DNA of 64,000 nucleotides from WRKB01 sp031551145. GTDB taxonomy: Bacteria > Desulfobacterota > Desulfovibrionia > Desulfovibrionales > Desulfovibrionaceae. Below the pieces are notes generated by a model, which worked only from the letters and a program-made list of their open reading frames with translations, was not told the origin of the DNA and did not search any database. The translations under genes were made by a program, and so were the position numbers. Below are positions 7,732 to 15,811 of the stretch, piece by piece (positions within the stretch are counted from its first letter, which is position 1; every line of letters begins with the position of its first letter). The DNA is taken from assembly GCA_031551145.1 (NCBI GenBank), contig JAVBNZ010000008.1:39739-103738 (forward strand), written 5' to 3'.

Positions 7732-9316
7732 ATATCTGCGTATACGCGATCTGGCCCTCATCCACGATGCGGAACTGGAGTTCGCTTCCGGCATCAACGT
7801 GTTGACCGGCGAAACCGGCGCGGGCAAGAGTTTTGTGCTCAAAGCGCTCGGCTTTCTGATGGGGGATCGCCTGCAGCGCGACATGGTGCGCCCGGGCAGC
7901 GAACGTGCCGTTGTGGAGGCGCTCTTTTCCCAGGGAGATCAGGAATATGTTCTGCGGCGCGAACTGGCTGCGGAAACGGGGCGCAGCCGCTTTTTCATGA
8001 ACGACAAACTCTGCTCGCAGGATGTCGCCCAGGAATTGCGCGGCGCTCTTCTGCTCCACACCACGCAGCACGGACAGCAAAAACTGCTGCAGCCGGCGTT
8101 TCAGGCAGAACTGATTGAGGCCGCGCTGGGGGAACCCGAACTTCTCGCCCAGCGGGATGCCCTGTTGAAAAAACTGCGCGAAAACGCCGCGCAAGGAGAC
8201 GTTCTGCGCGGCAAAATGCGTGAACTCTCGACCCGGCGAGAATTGCTGGAAATGCAGCAGCGGGAAATAGACAAGGTGGCTCCCAAGGTCGGCGAGGAAG
8301 AAGAACTGGAAACCCGCCGCGCCGAGGCGGCCGCGTCCGCCCGTTTGGCTGAAGATTATGAAGGCGCGCTGGATATTTTATACGGCGAAGCGGAATGCGC
8401 CTCGTTCCTGCATCGCCTGGAACGCATTGTGGAGCGTCTCGCCGCTGAAGACGAGCATTTCGCCCCGACTCTCGCCGCGCTTGTTGAGCTGGGCGCCCAA
8501 CTGCCGGATTTGGAACGCCGCCTGCGCCGCTCCCCTTCCGCCCTCTCTCGTAAGGAAACGGATGCGATCGAAGCGCGCCTGTACGCCCTGGCCCAACTGA
8601 AACGCAAGTTGCGCCGCTCGCTGAGCGAAATTCTCTCCCTGCGCGAAGAAATTGAAGAAAATCTTTCGTTTCTGGACAATTGCGCCCTGGATCTCAAGCA
8701 GATCGATACGCGGGACCGCAGCCTGCGCGCGGAACTGGAAGCGTTGCTTGCGCGTCTTGTTCCGGCCAGGCGCGCGGCCGGAAACGCCTTTGCCCGCCGC
8801 CTTGAGCAGGAACTTGTCGGGCTCGGCTTTTCCGAAGATTTGCGGGTGGAGGTGGAGTACAGCCCTGTGGAACTTGTTGCGGCTGCGGAAGGTCGCCCCG
8901 CCTGCCCCGCTTGCCCCGCTTGCGTTGACGAACGCGGCCGTCTGCTTTGGGCCCCCAACCCCGGCCAACCGCCGCAGGCGCTGGATCGCATAGCTTCCGG
9001 CGGCGAACTTTCCCGTTTTCTGCTGGCCCTGGTGAGCATTCAGGCGCGGCCGGAGCAGGCCACGCTCATCTTCGACGAAGTGGACGCCGGCATAGGCGGC
9101 CACACCCTCAAACGTCTTGCCGAACGCCTGGATGCCCTGGCCGAAAAAAGCCAGATGCTGCTCATCACCCATTGGCCCCAACTCGCGGCGCGGGCCCGGC
9201 GGCATTTCCAGGTGAGCAAGGAAGTGCGGAACGGCGAAACCTTCACTCTCTGCCGTCGGCTGGAGGGCGAAGCCGTGAAGCGGGAACTGGATCGCATGTG
9301 GGGCGGTGAAACATGA
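7724..9316 (+). CDS. recN: DNA repair protein RecN
   Basis: A 530-residue SMC-like ATPase of double-strand break repair, slightly shorter than E. coli RecN. The N-terminal head has Walker A (LTGETGAGKS, about residues 26-35), a long coiled-coil-forming middle follows, and the C-terminal head has the ABC signature region (IASGGELSRFLLAL) and Walker B (TLIFDEVDAGIGG) with the RecN-typical LLITHWPQLAA. A short Cys-Pro-Ala tandem (ACPACPAC, from about base 8899) sits just ahead of the signature region. Last gene of the operon; a terminator overlaps its end. Confidence 0.96.
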   Translation: MLEYLRIRDLALIHDAELEFASGINVLTGETGAGKSFVLKALGFLMGDRLQRDMVRPGSERAVVEALFSQGDQEYVLRRELAAETGRSRFFMNDKLCSQDVAQELRGALLLHTTQHGQQKLLQPAFQAELIEAALGEPELLAQRDALLKKLRENAAQGDVLRGKMRELSTRRELLEMQQREIDKVAPKVGEEEELETRRAEAAASARLAEDYEGALDILYGEAECASFLHRLERIVERLAAEDEHFAPTLAALVELGAQLPDLERRLRRSPSALSRKETDAIEARLYALAQLKRKLRRSLSEILSLREEIEENLSFLDNCALDLKQIDTRDRSLRAELEALLARLVPARRAAGNAFARRLEQELVGLGFSEDLRVEVEYSPVELVAAAEGRPACPACPACVDERGRLLWAPNPGQPPQALDRIASGGELSRFLLALVSIQARPEQATLIFDEVDAGIGGHTLKRLAERLDALAEKSQMLLITHWPQLAARARRHFQVSKEVRNGETFTLCRRLEGEAVKRELDRMWGGET

Positions 9317-9318
9317 AA

Positions 9319-9339
9319 AAAGGGGCCGAAAGCCCCTTT
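9319..9339. terminator. Terminator between recN and the HesB-like gene
   Basis: An 8-bp perfect stem (AAAGGGGC/GCCCCTTT) with a 5-base loop directly follows the recN stop codon. It has an A-run on one side and a short T-run on the other, so it can serve both convergent genes. Confidence 0.75.
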
Positions 9340-9365
9340 GTTCACACATATGGTTGCGCAGAGTT

Positions 9366-9695
9366 TTACACGCTGCAACTTGTGGAGCCTGCACAACCTC
9401 CGCAGGCGGAAGAAGCGCCCGGGGTCTGCAGCGGCACAACGGGAAGCACCATAAATCCCATGTAGTTGAGATCAATCTTGACCCCGCCGGTTTTTTCAAA
9501 CAATTCCGTCTGCATGCAGAAGGTAAAGCCGTTGTCGGTAAACACTTTGTCATCATCGTGCGGCTCATCCAGAGCCAGCGCAAGACGCGGACCGCTTCAG
9601 CCGCCCGGCGCGAGATAGATGCGGATAGTACCGCGCTCCTTATCCGCAAAATACGCCTCAAGCTCTTTGCGGGCGCTTTCGCTGAGTTCGAACAT
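9366..9695 (-). CDS. HesB/IscA-like selenoprotein (in-frame TGA read as selenocysteine)
   Basis: A 109-residue A-type iron-sulfur carrier-like protein. Reading from ATG at 9695 gives MFELSESARKELEAYFADKE, then IYLAPGG, an in-frame TGA (9597-9599, residue 33), then SGPRLALALDEPHDDD and a perfectly continuous HesB fold to TAA at 9366. The TGA replaces the first conserved Cys of IscA/HesB proteins, and C-terminal Cys residues 98, 101 and 107 supply the rest of the cluster site. HesB-like proteins with exactly this APGG-Sec-SGPRL context are a known bacterial selenoprotein family. A SECIS-like hairpin lies just downstream of the TGA, and a GGAGG ribosome-binding site lies 8 bases before the ATG. 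Standard calling would report a 32-residue fragment instead. Confidence 0.9.
9559..9582 (-). promoter_or_regulatory. Candidate bacterial SECIS element of the HesB-like selenoprotein
   Basis: In the mRNA, 20 bases after the UGA, GGCUC and GAGCC form a 5-bp stem closing a UGGAU loop. A lower UGC/GCA stem with a 3-base bulge extends it. The apical loop, with a G at its second position about 27 bases from the UGA, fits the usual distance and loop rule for SelB-binding elements. Confidence 0.65.
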
Positions 9696-9741
9696 GAAAA
9701 AGCCTCCACTTGTTTTTACGTGCCTTATGGCCGTCTGCACA

Positions 9742-9770
9742 CAGATACGTCCGAGTCCGGGCTTTGTCAA
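9742..9770 (-). promoter_or_regulatory. Strong sigma-70 promoter of the HesB-like selenoprotein
   Basis: A consensus TTGACA -35 box (minus strand, 9765-9770) is separated by 17 bases from TATCTG (9742-9747). The leader to the ATG at 9695 is about 40 bases. The gene stands alone, divergent from pyrR. Confidence 0.65.
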
Positions 9771-9837
9771 TGAAGGGACAAACACTTCCCTGTCGGTCGA
9801 AAAAGATGTATGCTGCGCCTTTACCATGGAGGCCCTT

Positions 9838-10368
9838 ATGGAAACTCCCTTGTTGCGCGCCGATGATATCGATCGTCTTGTCGAGCGTCTGGCGCTTCAG
9901 ATCATCGAACGCCACGGCGATTGCGCCTCTCTTGTGCTCGTCGGCATTCAGCGGCGCGGCGTCGATCTGGCGCGACGTCTGGCCGGCCGGATTTCCGAAC
10001 GTCTTGAATTCGCCCTGCCGCTCGGCACGCTGGACATCAACCTCTATCGCGACGACTGGACAAGCCTCTCCGGCAAGCCGCAGATAGGACGTTCCAGCAT
10101 TCCGGTGCGCCTTGACAACAAGGCGGTGATCCTGGTCGACGACGTGCTCTTTACCGGCCGCACCATACGATCCGCCCTGGAAGCCCTGCTCGACTACGGC
10201 AGGCCGCGCAAAGTGGAATTGCTCGTACTCATCGATCGCGGCCACAGAGAGCTTCCCATCCATGCGGATTACGTGGGTCAGACCCTTGAAACCCGGCGTG
10301 CCGAACACGTCAACGTGCTTTTGACCGAGCGCGACGGTGTGGACGAAGTGCGCCTGCAATCCAAATAA
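9838..10368 (+). CDS. pyrR: Bifunctional pyr operon regulator / uracil phosphoribosyltransferase PyrR
   Basis: A 176-residue phosphoribosyltransferase-fold protein. The PRPP-binding loop is VILVDDVLFTGRTIRSA, preceded by VGIQRRGVDLARRL and followed by LIDRGHRELPIHADYVG, all typical of PyrR. In Gram-positive bacteria PyrR is an RNA-binding attenuator of pyrimidine genes; in this lineage the enzymatic role (uracil to UMP) may dominate. The ATG at 9838 is chosen because GGAGG (9828-9832) lies 5 bases upstream; the frame stays open upstream to 9619 but that region holds the divergent promoter. No pyrimidine genes are adjacent; greA follows after 37 bases. Confidence 0.92.
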   Translation: METPLLRADDIDRLVERLALQIIERHGDCASLVLVGIQRRGVDLARRLAGRISERLEFALPLGTLDINLYRDDWTSLSGKPQIGRSSIPVRLDNKAVILVDDVLFTGRTIRSALEALLDYGRPRKVELLVLIDRGHRELPIHADYVGQTLETRRAEHVNVLLTERDGVDEVRLQSK

Positions 10369-10405
10369 GCATTGTTGCGGCGCGTTGCGCCCGCATGAGG
10401 ACGCC

Positions 10406-10891
10406 ATGAGCATTCCCATTTCCGTTGAAGGTTTTCGACAACTCGAAAAAGAGCTGGAACGCCTGAAAAGCGAACGTCCCGCCGTTATTCAGGCCATCAA
10501 GGAAGCGCGTGAGGAAGGCGATTTGAGCGAAAACGCCGGCTACGACGCCGCGCGCGAACGCCAGAGCATGCTGGAAGCCAAGATTTCCCACATAGAATCG
10601 CGCATGGCGCAGTTCCAGGTTATCAACATCGACACTCTGAAGGACGACAAGGCCATTTTCGGCGCCACGGTGGAGTTGGAAGATCTGGATACAGGCGAAA
10701 GCAAAACCTATACCCTGCTCGGCCCGGATGAGGCGGATTACGCCAACGGTTCCATTTCCATCCAGTCACCCGTGGGGAGGGCTTTGCTCGGCCGGGAAGC
10801 CGGCGACGAAATCACCGTGGACGCGCCGCGCGGCCGCATCAGCTACGAGGTGATTTCCGTGCGGTTTCTGGGTTCAGGTGCGCGGACCTGA
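10406..10891 (+). CDS. greA: Transcription elongation factor GreA
   Basis: A 161-residue factor that enters the RNA polymerase secondary channel and stimulates cleavage of backtracked transcripts. The N-terminal coiled-coil carries the acidic tip (EGDLSENAGYDAARERQ) required for activity. The C-terminal globular FKBP-like domain contains VELEDLDTGESKTYTLLG and the ISIQSPVGRALLGREAGDE signature. The length is normal for GreA. GAGGA at 10397-10401 is the ribosome-binding site. It is probably co-transcribed with pyrR; 128 non-coding bases follow before the S1-domain gene. Confidence 0.96.
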   Translation: MSIPISVEGFRQLEKELERLKSERPAVIQAIKEAREEGDLSENAGYDAARERQSMLEAKISHIESRMAQFQVINIDTLKDDKAIFGATVELEDLDTGESKTYTLLGPDEADYANGSISIQSPVGRALLGREAGDEITVDAPRGRISYEVISVRFLGSGART

Positions 10892-10972
10892 CGGGTCGAA
10901 CCAACAACATTGCGCATACGCGGTTGGCACCGAAAAACAGCGGCGAGCCGCGAAAAAATGTGGCGTTTGCGG

Positions 10973-10996
10973 GCGGAAATATGCTATTGTTTCCGC
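10973..10996 (+). promoter_or_regulatory. Inverted repeat in the leader/promoter region of the S1-domain gene
   Basis: A 7-bp perfect inverted repeat (GCGGAAA/TTTCCGC) with a 10-base spacer lies 24 bases before the ATG at 11020. It could be an RNA hairpin used in autoregulation or an operator over the promoter; TATTGT within the spacer region could be a -10 box. Function is inferred only. Confidence 0.35.
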
Positions 10997-11019
10997 AACT
11001 CTTACCTTGAGGAGCATGC

Positions 11020-12483
11020 ATGACCTTTTCCCAGGAACATCCGCGCGCGGAAGAACAGGATGAAAACTTCGCAGACCTTTTCGCCGCGCAAGACAACAAT
11101 CGGGCCTCCCATCGCCTTTCCCCCGGAGAACGGGTGCAGGCCGTGATTATTGCCGAGTCGAACGACTCCGTCTTTCTGGATGTCGGCGTTAAGGTTGACG
11201 GCGTCATGGATAAAAAAGACCTGCTCGACGCCTCCGGTCTGCCCGTGGCCGGCGTGGGCGATACGGTGGAAGCCTGGGTTACGCGTGTAAGCCCTCAGGA
11301 AATACGTCTTTCCCGCTCCATGAGCGGCAGCGGCGCGGCGGCCCTGGAAGATGCGCGCGACAACGCCATTCCGGTTGAAGGGCGCGTTACCGGCCCCTGT
11401 AAAGGCGGCTGGCTGGTGGAAACACTCGGCAAACAGGCATTTTGTCCCGGCAGCCAAATGGATGCGGCAAGCCTGGCCGATCCGGACAACCTTGCGGGCC
11501 GTACTCTGCAGTTTCTCGTTACCCGCGTGGAAAACAGAGGCCGCAACATCGTGCTTTCCCGCCGCGCGCTGCTGGAACGCGAAAGGCGCGAATCGCTCGA
11601 AAAGCTCCTGGCCGAACTCAAACCCGGCGACGAGATCGAAGCGACCGTGACCCGCCTGGCCCCTTACGGCGCGTTTGTGGAACTTGCCCCGGCCGTGGAA
11701 GGCATGATCCATCTTTCGGAACTTTCCTGGTCGCGTGTTGATGCGGCGGAAGACGTTGTACGCCCCGGTGAACGCATCAAGGTCAAGGTGCTTTCTCTCG
11801 GGCAGGACGCCAAGGGCAACACGCGCATTTCTCTTTCCCGCAAACAGGCCGAGGGCGATCCCTGGGCCGATCTGGAAAAGCGCGTTCAACCCGGTCAGGT
11901 GCTTCCCGGCAGAGTAACGCGCCTTGCGCCTTTTGGGGCCTTTGTTGAACTGTTTCCGGGCGTGGAGGGCCTGGTGCATCTTTCCGAGCTTTCTTTCGCC
12001 AAACGTGTGAAGGAAGCCGGAGAAGTCGTGTCCGCCGGAGAGAATGTGAGCGTGGCCGTTAAAGAAATCGATCCTGAAAAGCGACGTATCTCCCTGAGCT
12101 TACGCGCCGCGGGAGACGATCCCTGGAATGAAGCCGCCAAACTTTTTCCCGTAGGTTCTCTGGTAAAAGGCAGTGTGGAAAAACGCGCGCCTTTTGGCCT
12201 TTTTGTCACCCTTGCCCCCGGCATAACCGGTCTTATGCCCCAAGCCCTGGCCGCCTCGTCCGGGCGGGCTTCCGCCCTGGCCAAACTGAACGCCGGGGAC
12301 GAGGTCGAACTTGTTGTGCAGGCATTGGACAGGGAACAACGCCGCATTACTCTGGCACCGGAAGACAGCGCCGCTGTGGAAGATCAAAGTTGGAAGCGGC
12401 ATGCCGCTGAAGATGCGGACGCGGCAAGCGGCCTGGGCATTATGGCCCGGGCTCTGCAGAACGCGAAAAAAGCCCGCAAATAA
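11020..12483 (+). CDS. rpsA: S1 RNA-binding domain protein (30S ribosomal protein S1-like)
   Basis: A 487-residue protein built of about five S1/OB-fold RNA-binding repeats. The best conserved are the third and fourth (APYGAFVELAPAVEGMIHLS and APFGAFVELFPGVEGLVHLS), each ending in an ISLSRK- or ISLSLR-type strand; the first and second are more diverged and the fifth (RAPFGLFVTLAPGITGLMP) is followed by a short charged tail. S1 anchors mRNA to the 30S subunit. The protein is shorter than the ~550-residue six-repeat E. coli S1, and Desulfovibrio-type genomes can carry more than one S1-like gene, so the rpsA symbol is tentative. GAGGA before the ATG supports the start. Confidence 0.8.
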   Translation: MTFSQEHPRAEEQDENFADLFAAQDNNRASHRLSPGERVQAVIIAESNDSVFLDVGVKVDGVMDKKDLLDASGLPVAGVGDTVEAWVTRVSPQEIRLSRSMSGSGAAALEDARDNAIPVEGRVTGPCKGGWLVETLGKQAFCPGSQMDAASLADPDNLAGRTLQFLVTRVENRGRNIVLSRRALLERERRESLEKLLAELKPGDEIEATVTRLAPYGAFVELAPAVEGMIHLSELSWSRVDAAEDVVRPGERIKVKVLSLGQDAKGNTRISLSRKQAEGDPWADLEKRVQPGQVLPGRVTRLAPFGAFVELFPGVEGLVHLSELSFAKRVKEAGEVVSAGENVSVAVKEIDPEKRRISLSLRAAGDDPWNEAAKLFPVGSLVKGSVEKRAPFGLFVTLAPGITGLMPQALAASSGRASALAKLNAGDEVELVVQALDREQRRITLAPEDSAAVEDQSWKRHAAEDADAASGLGIMARALQNAKKARK

Positions 12484-12497
12484 AAGGAGAAACTTGT

Positions 12498-13928
12498 ATG
12501 AAAAAATATCTTGCGGCAACAGTGTGTGCGCTGCTCTGCCTCAGTATTGCCCTTCCGATCCGAGCGGCAGGCCTGCCCGATTTCACCGAACTCGCCAAAG
12601 CAGCCGGTTCCGCCGTGGTCAACATCAGTACGGAACGCATGACCAAAACCGCTCCGGAAAATTTTTTCGGCGAACTGTTCCGCAACGCCCCTCCAGGCTT
12701 CGAAAAATTTTTCGATCAATTCGAACGCTTCCAGAACGAACAACAGCAACGCCCGCAAAAACAGCGTTCGCTTGGTTCCGGCTTCATTATTTCCGACGAC
12801 GGCTATATCGTCACCAACTACCATGTGGTGGCGGACGCCGACGTGATCCGCGTCAATTTCCAGGGCAACAAGAACAAAAGCTCCATCCCGGCCAAGCTTG
12901 TGGGCTCGGATGAGGAGACCGACATCGCCCTGCTCAAGGTAGAAGTCAAGGAAAAGCTGCCCTTCCTGAAGTTCGGCGACTCCGACGCGTTGCAGGTGGG
13001 TTCCTGGCTGCTGGCCATCGGCAATCCCTTCGGTCTCGACCACACCGTGACCGCCGGCATCCTTTCCGCCAAGGGGCGCGTCATCCACGCGGGCCCCTTC
13101 GACAACTTCCTTCAGACCGACGCCTCCATCAACCCCGGCAACAGCGGCGGCCCGCTGCTCAACATGAACGGTGAAGTCATCGGCATCAACACCGCCATTA
13201 TCGCCGGCGGCGCGGGCATCGGATTTGCCATTCCCAGTTCCATGGCCTCCAAGATTGTGGAGCAGATCAAGGAAGGCAAAAAGATCCGGCGCGGCTGGCT
13301 GGGCGTGACCATACAGGACGTTGACGAAAACAGCGCCAAGGCTCTGGGTCTGGATAGGCCGCGCGGCGCGCTCATCGGTTCCGTTATGGCCGGCGAGCCC
13401 GCGGAAAAGGCCGGCATCAAGCCCGGCGACGTCATCCTCAACGTGGACGGCAAGGACATCGCCGATTCCAACAATCTGCTCCACGTCATTGCCGGCAAAA
13501 ATCCCGGCACGGATGTAAAGCTTGATGTGTGGCGCGACGGTAAAACCGTGCCGCTTACGCTTACCCTGGGCGAACGCACGCCCGAACAGCTCACCGCTCA
13601 GCGCGGCGGGCCGGCCAAACCCGGCAAGGGGCAGGAGTCCGACAGCCTCGGCATTTCCGTGCGCCCGGTTACGGCGGAAGAAGCCCGCGCTCTCAAACTG
13701 GAGAAAAATCAAGGCCTCATGGTCGTCGGCGTCACGCCCGGCAAACCCGCCGCGGAAAACGACATCCGCCAGGGCGACGTGATCGTGAGCGCGAACCTGA
13801 AGATCGTGAGCACCCCCCAGCAGCTCGCCAAGATTCTCAGCGAGGACGCCAAGGAACGCGGCGCCGTCATGCTCCAGATCAACCGGCGCGGCCAGCTCTC
13901 CTTCCGTGCCGTGCCGTTGGTGAAATAA
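12498..13928 (+). CDS. degP: Periplasmic serine endoprotease, DegP/HtrA (Do) family
   Basis: A 476-residue secreted protease and chaperone for misfolded envelope proteins. Residues 1-24 form a Sec signal peptide. The trypsin-like domain shows the full triad: His109 (NYHVV), Asp142 (ETDIALL) and Ser216 (NPGNSGGPLLN). Two PDZ domains follow (from about residues 255 and 370), the first with RGWLGVTIQDV and GDVILNVDGKDI, the second with QGDVIVSANL. AAAGGAGA directly after the S1 gene stop gives a strong ribosome-binding site and suggests co-transcription with it. A strong terminator closes the unit. Confidence 0.95.
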   Translation: MKKYLAATVCALLCLSIALPIRAAGLPDFTELAKAAGSAVVNISTERMTKTAPENFFGELFRNAPPGFEKFFDQFERFQNEQQQRPQKQRSLGSGFIISDDGYIVTNYHVVADADVIRVNFQGNKNKSSIPAKLVGSDEETDIALLKVEVKEKLPFLKFGDSDALQVGSWLLAIGNPFGLDHTVTAGILSAKGRVIHAGPFDNFLQTDASINPGNSGGPLLNMNGEVIGINTAIIAGGAGIGFAIPSSMASKIVEQIKEGKKIRRGWLGVTIQDVDENSAKALGLDRPRGALIGSVMAGEPAEKAGIKPGDVILNVDGKDIADSNNLLHVIAGKNPGTDVKLDVWRDGKTVPLTLTLGERTPEQLTAQRGGPAKPGKGQESDSLGISVRPVTAEEARALKLEKNQGLMVVGVTPGKPAAENDIRQGDVIVSANLKIVSTPQQLAKILSEDAKERGAVMLQINRRGQLSFRAVPLVK

Positions 13929-13985
13929 ATCGGGATTTGCGGGACAGGAAAACGTAACTCTTCCCTTTCCGCGCCGAATCTCTTT

Positions 13986-14028
13986 CGAACCTCTCCCGCG
14001 CTGTGCGCCGGAGGGGTTCGTTTTTTTT
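13986..14028 (+). terminator. Strong intrinsic terminator after degP
   Basis: An 11-bp stem (CGAACCTCTCC pairing with GGAGGGGTTCG, one G-T pair) with a 13-base loop is followed by eight T residues. Confidence 0.9.
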
Positions 14029-14085
14029 GCGCGTTGACGCATTGTGCGGCCTCGCTTAGAACCAAGGCATGAGGGCATTATTCCT

Positions 14086-15702
14086 ATGAAAAACTTCCCT
14101 TTCGATCCTCTCTATCTGCCGTATCCATCACGGCGCAGTCCGGTGTTCGGGCGGCGCGGCATGGTGGCCTGCTCCCACCCGCTGGCTGCGCAGGCGGGCC
14201 TGGACGCGCTCAAACAAGGCGGCAACGCAGTGGATGCCGCCGTGGCCGCAGCAACGGCGCTGACGGTGCTGGAACCCAGTGCCAACGGCATAGGCGGGGA
14301 CGCCTTTGCCCTGATATGGCAAGGAGGCAGACTGTACGGTCTCAACGCAAGCGGCCCCGCGCCGCGCGCCATGACGGCGGAGGCGCTGCGCAAAGACGGA
14401 TATGAACGCATGCCGTCCCTGGGAATTGCAAGCGTTACCGTGCCCGGTGCTCCCGCCGGCTGGGCGGCCTTGTCGCGACGTTTCGGCGCGCTGCCGCTGA
14501 AAACCGTGATGCGCCCGGCCGTGGGATACGCCCTGCACGGCGCGCCCGTGTCTCCGATAGTGGCGGATTGCTGGGAGCAGTCCTTCCGGCTCTATGCCGC
14601 GCAGAAAAACGAAAACTTCAAGTATTGGTTTGAGGTTTTCGCTCCGCTGGGTCGAGCTCCGCACCCGGGTGAAATATGGGCCTGCCCGGATATGGCGCGC
14701 AGTCTGGAAGCAATCGCGGAATCAGACGCGCGGGCTTTTTATGAGGGAGAACTTGCGGAGAAGATGGGAATCTTTGCCGAAAAGCACGGCGGGTATCTGC
14801 GGAGCGGGGATCTGGCCGCTTTTTCGCCGGAGTGGGTGGAGCCGGTTACGGCCGCATATCGGGGTTTTGACGTCTGGGAGCTGCCTCCCAACGGGCATGG
14901 CCTGGTGGCGCTGATGGCCCTGCGCATTCTGGACGGCTTTCCCATGCCGGAAAGAGACAGCCCCGAGGCGCGGCACCTCCAAATTGAGGCGCTGAAGCTC
15001 GCTTTTGCCGACGGATTGGCCCATATCGCGGATCCGGCGTGCATGCGCGTGCGGCCGGAAGATTTATTGGATGAAGCCTATATTGCCGGACGGCGCAAGC
15101 GTATCGGTTCGCGCGCCGCCCTGCCGCCTCCCGGCAAGCCGGCGGACGGCGGTACGGTGTACCTGGCCGCGGCCGATGCGGACGGCGGCATGGTGTCCTA
15201 TATCCAGAGCAACTATAACGGCTTCGGTTCAGGTATGGTGGTTCCCGGCACGGGCATTGCGCTGCACAGCCGGGGCAACTGCTTTTCGCTCGATCTGGAA
15301 CATCCCAATTTTTTACAACCCGGCAAGCGGCCCTATCATACGATCATTCCGGGATTCCTGAGCAAAAATGGGCAACCCTTGGCGGCCTTCGGGGTTATGG
15401 GGGCATTTTTGCAGCCGCAGGGGCATGTTATGGTTCTGTCAAGCATGCTGGATCACGGTCTCAATCCCCAGGCGGCTCTGGACGCTCCGCGTTTTCGCTG
15501 GGCGGAAGGGCTGCGTGTGGAAATGGAAGCGGGCTTTCCTCCGACCTGCGCCGAGGCCCTCAGCCGGCTGGGGCATGACGTGCGCTGGGGTGCGGTAGGT
15601 GACCGCCATTTCGGCCGGGGGCAGATTATCTGGCGTGATGGGGCGGGCGTGCTGGCCGGAGCCACCGAGCCGCGCTGTGACGGACAGATAGCGGCCTGGT
15701 AG
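14086..15702 (+). CDS. Gamma-glutamyltransferase family hydrolase (Ntn hydrolase), apparently cytoplasmic
   Basis: A 538-residue member of the GGT family, made as a precursor that cleaves itself before a catalytic Thr. That residue is probably Thr357 (DGGTVYLAAADADG), followed by the substrate-binding SGMVVPGTGIALHSRG and PGKRPYHTIIPGF. The N-terminal part has SHPLAAQAGLDALKQGGNAVDAAVA, also typical. There is no signal peptide, unlike classical periplasmic GGT; this resembles the YwrD/oxamate amidohydrolase-like branch, so the substrate may not be glutathione. The ATG at 14086 begins the conserved part; the frame is open to 14044. It stands alone after the degP terminator. Confidence 0.85.
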   Translation: MKNFPFDPLYLPYPSRRSPVFGRRGMVACSHPLAAQAGLDALKQGGNAVDAAVAAATALTVLEPSANGIGGDAFALIWQGGRLYGLNASGPAPRAMTAEALRKDGYERMPSLGIASVTVPGAPAGWAALSRRFGALPLKTVMRPAVGYALHGAPVSPIVADCWEQSFRLYAAQKNENFKYWFEVFAPLGRAPHPGEIWACPDMARSLEAIAESDARAFYEGELAEKMGIFAEKHGGYLRSGDLAAFSPEWVEPVTAAYRGFDVWELPPNGHGLVALMALRILDGFPMPERDSPEARHLQIEALKLAFADGLAHIADPACMRVRPEDLLDEAYIAGRRKRIGSRAALPPPGKPADGGTVYLAAADADGGMVSYIQSNYNGFGSGMVVPGTGIALHSRGNCFSLDLEHPNFLQPGKRPYHTIIPGFLSKNGQPLAAFGVMGAFLQPQGHVMVLSSMLDHGLNPQAALDAPRFRWAEGLRVEMEAGFPPTCAEALSRLGHDVRWGAVGDRHFGRGQIIWRDGAGVLAGATEPRCDGQIAAW

Positions 15703-15743
15703 GCGTGGATCGCTCCGCCGGGATTGTGCCGCAAATCATAAGC

Positions 15744-15781
15744 GAGAATTGCCGCAGGCAGCTTACGCCTGCCCGCGGCAA
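15744..15781. repeat. Stem-loop with ATTGCCGC/GCGGCAAT arms (copy 1)
   Basis: An 8-bp outer stem (ATTGCCGC/GCGGCAAT), one mismatch, a 5-bp inner stem (GGCAG/CTGCC) and a 7-base loop. The same outer arms recur at 58858-58877. There is no T-run, so it is more like a small intergenic palindromic repeat than a terminator. Confidence 0.45.
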
Positions 15782-15811
15782 TCAAAGCGAAAACATGCCA
15801 AGGCGGACTCC

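Noticed and set aside
8895..8930. CPAC-type tandem in RecN as a metal site
   Set aside because: It arises from a short GC-rich duplication (CCCGCTTG) in a poorly conserved loop; no partner cysteines are nearby.
9597..9827. Short minus-strand protein ending at the TGA at 9597
   Set aside because: It is the upstream part of the HesB-like gene with a spurious N-terminal extension over the promoter; the conserved fold continues through the TGA, so a selenoprotein explains it better than a truncated gene.
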